From contig JAJZYI010000192.1 of assembly GCA_021798135.1 (NCBI GenBank), positions 1 through 6,587 of the forward strand: DNA of 6,587 nucleotides, in the 5' to 3' direction. The notes beneath the pieces were generated by a model. The model saw only the letters and a program-made list of their open reading frames with translations. It was not told the DNA's origin and did no database searches. The translations under genes and the position numbers were made by a program. The stretch is from Actinomycetes bacterium. GTDB taxonomy: Bacteria; Actinomycetota; Acidimicrobiia; Acidimicrobiales; UBA8190. The stretch's first letter is position 1. Every line of letters starts with the position of its first letter. Shown here piece by piece: positions 6,454-6,587 of this stretch.

Positions 6454-6463
6454 GCGGCGAGCG
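6440..6463 (+). terminator. 9 bp GC hairpin over the small-frame stop codon
   Basis: CGCTCGCCG (6440-6448) pairs perfectly with CGGCGAGCG (6455-6463) around the six-base loop GCTGAG, which contains the TGA stop of the 58-codon frame. No T-run follows, so it is at best a T-less terminator or an mRNA end-stabilising stem. It could equally act on minus-strand transcripts entering from the right. Confidence 0.35.
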
Positions 6464-6587
6464 ATGGAGCCCGCTGGGTCCTGCTGCCGAGGCGGGCCGC
6501 CGCACCTCCAGGCGACCTGGCGGGCGGAGGTCGCCCGCCGGCGGGCACGGCGACGGGCGGTACGGCGCCGCCGGACCGCCGTCGGCC
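6464..6587 (+). other. Window end: no firm gene; overlapping alternative hairpins
   Basis: The frame from the ATG at 6464 stays open to the window end (starting MEPAGSCC, then a run rich in Arg and Ala) and could be the start of a gene, perhaps a basic stretch before a membrane helix. It has no clear ribosome site, and other frames are open too, so I do not call a CDS. GGCGACCT (6511-6518) pairs with AGGTCGCC (6528-6535). GGCGGGCG (6519-6526) pairs with CGCCCGCC (6532-6539). The two 8 bp stems share bases and cannot coexist. Confidence 0.3.

Overview
The window is very GC-rich, with strong G/C preference at third codon positions, GTG starts and GGAGG-type ribosome sites. This points to an actinobacterium. 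A secreted protein built on GYWL..ADGGVFAFGDA repeats, plus a 7TM-PAS-GGDEF protein, makes me lean towards Acidimicrobiia or a relative, but that lineage call is inference from protein style. No rRNA, tRNA, transposase, integrase or CRISPR array is visible.

Layout. Positions 51-1274 (+) hold a complete cytochrome P450. It converges, with 25 bp between stop codons, on a minus-strand block of three genes. In order of transcription these are a secreted repeat protein (6023 to 4704), a soluble three-PAS GGDEF diguanylate cyclase (4660 to 3053), and a membrane 7TM-PAS diguanylate cyclase with a GGDEL motif (2895 to 1300). The 43 bp gap between the first two suggests cotranscription. The 157 bp gap before the third holds a hairpin, two sets of direct repeats spaced 21-22 bp, and an inverted repeat, so the third gene may have its own control. 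Positions 6024-6587 are mostly non-coding. They contain six tandem 16 bp repeats (6172-6267), then a strong ribosome site and a 58-codon open frame on the plus strand whose stop lies in the loop of a 9 bp GC hairpin. The last 120 bases hold a pair of mutually exclusive hairpins and no gene I can support.

How the genes may work together (inference). Both GGDEF proteins keep the metal, GTP and RxxD inhibitory-site residues, so both could make c-di-GMP under product feedback. One would respond to a membrane or envelope cue and the other to cytosolic cues. The exported repeat protein next to them could be a surface or matrix component tied to the c-di-GMP output. The P450 has no redox partner in the window and is probably a separate unit. 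The least explained part is the 16 bp repeat, small-frame and hairpin segment upstream of the secreted protein gene.
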